Shown here: positions 63,382 through 64,000 of the stretch, piece by piece
How positions within the stretch are numbered: position 1 is the stretch's first letter
Layout of the letters: each line of letters begins with the position of its first letter
NCBI RefSeq assembly: GCF_001625655.1
Contig: NZ_AUYB01000158.1
Span: forward strand, 119,589 to 183,588
Reading direction: 5' to 3'
DNA length: 64,000 nt
DNA from: Pseudoalteromonas luteoviolacea DSM 6061
GTDB lineage: Bacteria; Pseudomonadota; Gammaproteobacteria; Enterobacterales; Alteromonadaceae
Made by a program: the position numbers and the translations under genes
Notes under the pieces: generated by a model
The model's input: only the letters and a program-made list of their open reading frames with translations
The model's database searches: none
What the model was told of the DNA's origin: nothing

Positions 63382-64000
63382 TTTATAAGCTGCCTACTTG
63401 GCAGTGAACTCCCGGTGCAACCATCACCTTATGATGTGTGGTTTCTAAGCTGCCTACTTGGCAGTGAACGTTTCTAATGATCTGGCAGCGGAGTTTGGAC
63501 TTTTCTAAGCTGCCTACTTGGCAGTGAACTATCGGGCCAAAGTTGGCAAGCGCGAGCAAATTTTCTAAGCTGCCTACTTGGCAGTGAACGATTCCCCAAA
63601 CTTGGCCGATGCGTTTATTATTTTCTAAGCTGCCTACTTGGCAGTGAACCAGAGCCAAAGCCAGAGAATAGTTTTCTAGAATTTCTAAGCTGCCTACTTG
63701 GCAGTGAACAATTAATTGGGTCTAGAACACTCGCTGTTATTTTTCTAAGCTGCCTACTTGGCAGTGAACGGAGTTGTCGAAGAGTTTCAGAACCTTCTAG
63801 CTTTCTAAGCTGCCTACTTGGCAGTGAACTGATTTTCATGAGTTTGATATCCTGGTAGTCATTTCTAAGCTGCCTACTTGGCAGTGAACTCTGAAATACT
63901 GTAAACCTTCACGTTATCATTTTTCTAAGCTGCCTACTTGGCAGTGAACTTTGGTACAGGCTTTTACCAGCACTTAGGGCTTTTCTAAGCTGCCTACTTG
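63382..64000 (-). CRISPR. Type I-F CRISPR array 2 (partial): 10 complete repeats plus 19 nt of an eleventh
   Basis: Same 60-bp period, with repeats at 63382 and every 60 bp after. The repeat differs from array 1 at four positions: crRNA-sense loop AAGTA instead of ACACA, and first base G instead of C. Stem and handle are identical. The first repeat in window order (63382-63409) has TTTATAAG for TTTCTAAG, the usual decayed leader-distal repeat. The leader must lie right of the window. At least 10 spacers of 32 nt. Confidence 0.98.

Noticed and set aside
63383..63839. Open frames with repeated VHCQVGSLE or SLPSRQLRK
   Set aside because: Same artefact, from array 2.

Overview
The window looks like chromosome of a marine gammaproteobacterium of the Alteromonadales, most like Pseudoalteromonas. 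This is inferred from gene content and style: a TonB-dependent receptor with sugar genes, secreted S8 proteases carrying PKD and chitin-binding modules, a CadC-like regulator, a tRNA-Ala(GGC), moderately AT-rich DNA and a type I-F CRISPR-Cas locus. No insertion sequence, prophage or replication origin was seen.

Layout. 1-5.9 kb: the minus-strand MacB-like export operon (adaptor, ATPase, two permeases) followed by an NtrC-family response regulator cut by the window edge. It is preceded by a sigma54 promoter and inverted-repeat activator sites. 6.1-8.9 kb: a small secreted protein and a four-domain fasciclin lipoprotein. 8.9-16 kb: a sugar-uptake group (ROK kinase, MFS carrier with a structured leader, TonB receptor, AraC regulator). 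16-20.7 kb: a divergent class D beta-lactamase, then ybbAP-like transporter and tesA. 20.7-31.3 kb: two-component systems, a DJ-1/PfpI-TPR protein, a hybrid kinase, a cupin, tRNA-Ala, and a flavin reductase with its LysR regulator. 31.6-39.4 kb: secreted proteins, a PQQ-propeller protein beside a CadC-like regulator, a GST, a VOC protein, and a LysR/pirin pair. 39.6-43.6 kb: two paralogous secreted proteases. 43.9-47 kb: a three-gene cobalamin operon under a B12 riboswitch. 47-50.6 kb: a DUF1842-like protein, a serine hydrolase, an AraC regulator and an SDR.

50.8-64 kb is a complete type I-F1 CRISPR-Cas locus, all on the minus strand: WYL regulator, cas1, cas2-3, csy1, csy2, csy3, cas6f, then array 1 (33 identical repeats, 32 spacers of exactly 32 nt). 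A second array with a slightly different repeat runs off the right edge. Both arrays end in the same 145-bp trailer unit (a degenerate repeat plus about 117 bp), and this unit is tandemly duplicated beside array 1.

The most notable item lies in the unusually long (402 bp) gap between cas1 and cas2-3. A miniature degenerate array on the plus strand (61033-61102) has two pseudo-repeats that keep the Cas6f stem and, in the first, the exact 8-nt crRNA handle. They flank a 14-nt pseudo-spacer. That pseudo-spacer matches a CC-PAM-flanked site 80 bp away (60979-60994) in the same gap, with mismatches only at positions 6 and 12, the two positions a type I crRNA does not read. This is what a crRNA-like guide that makes the Csy complex repress its own locus would look like (CreR/CreA-like). 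A 58-codon cationic, hydrophobic ORF lies directly downstream of the target on the opposite strand.
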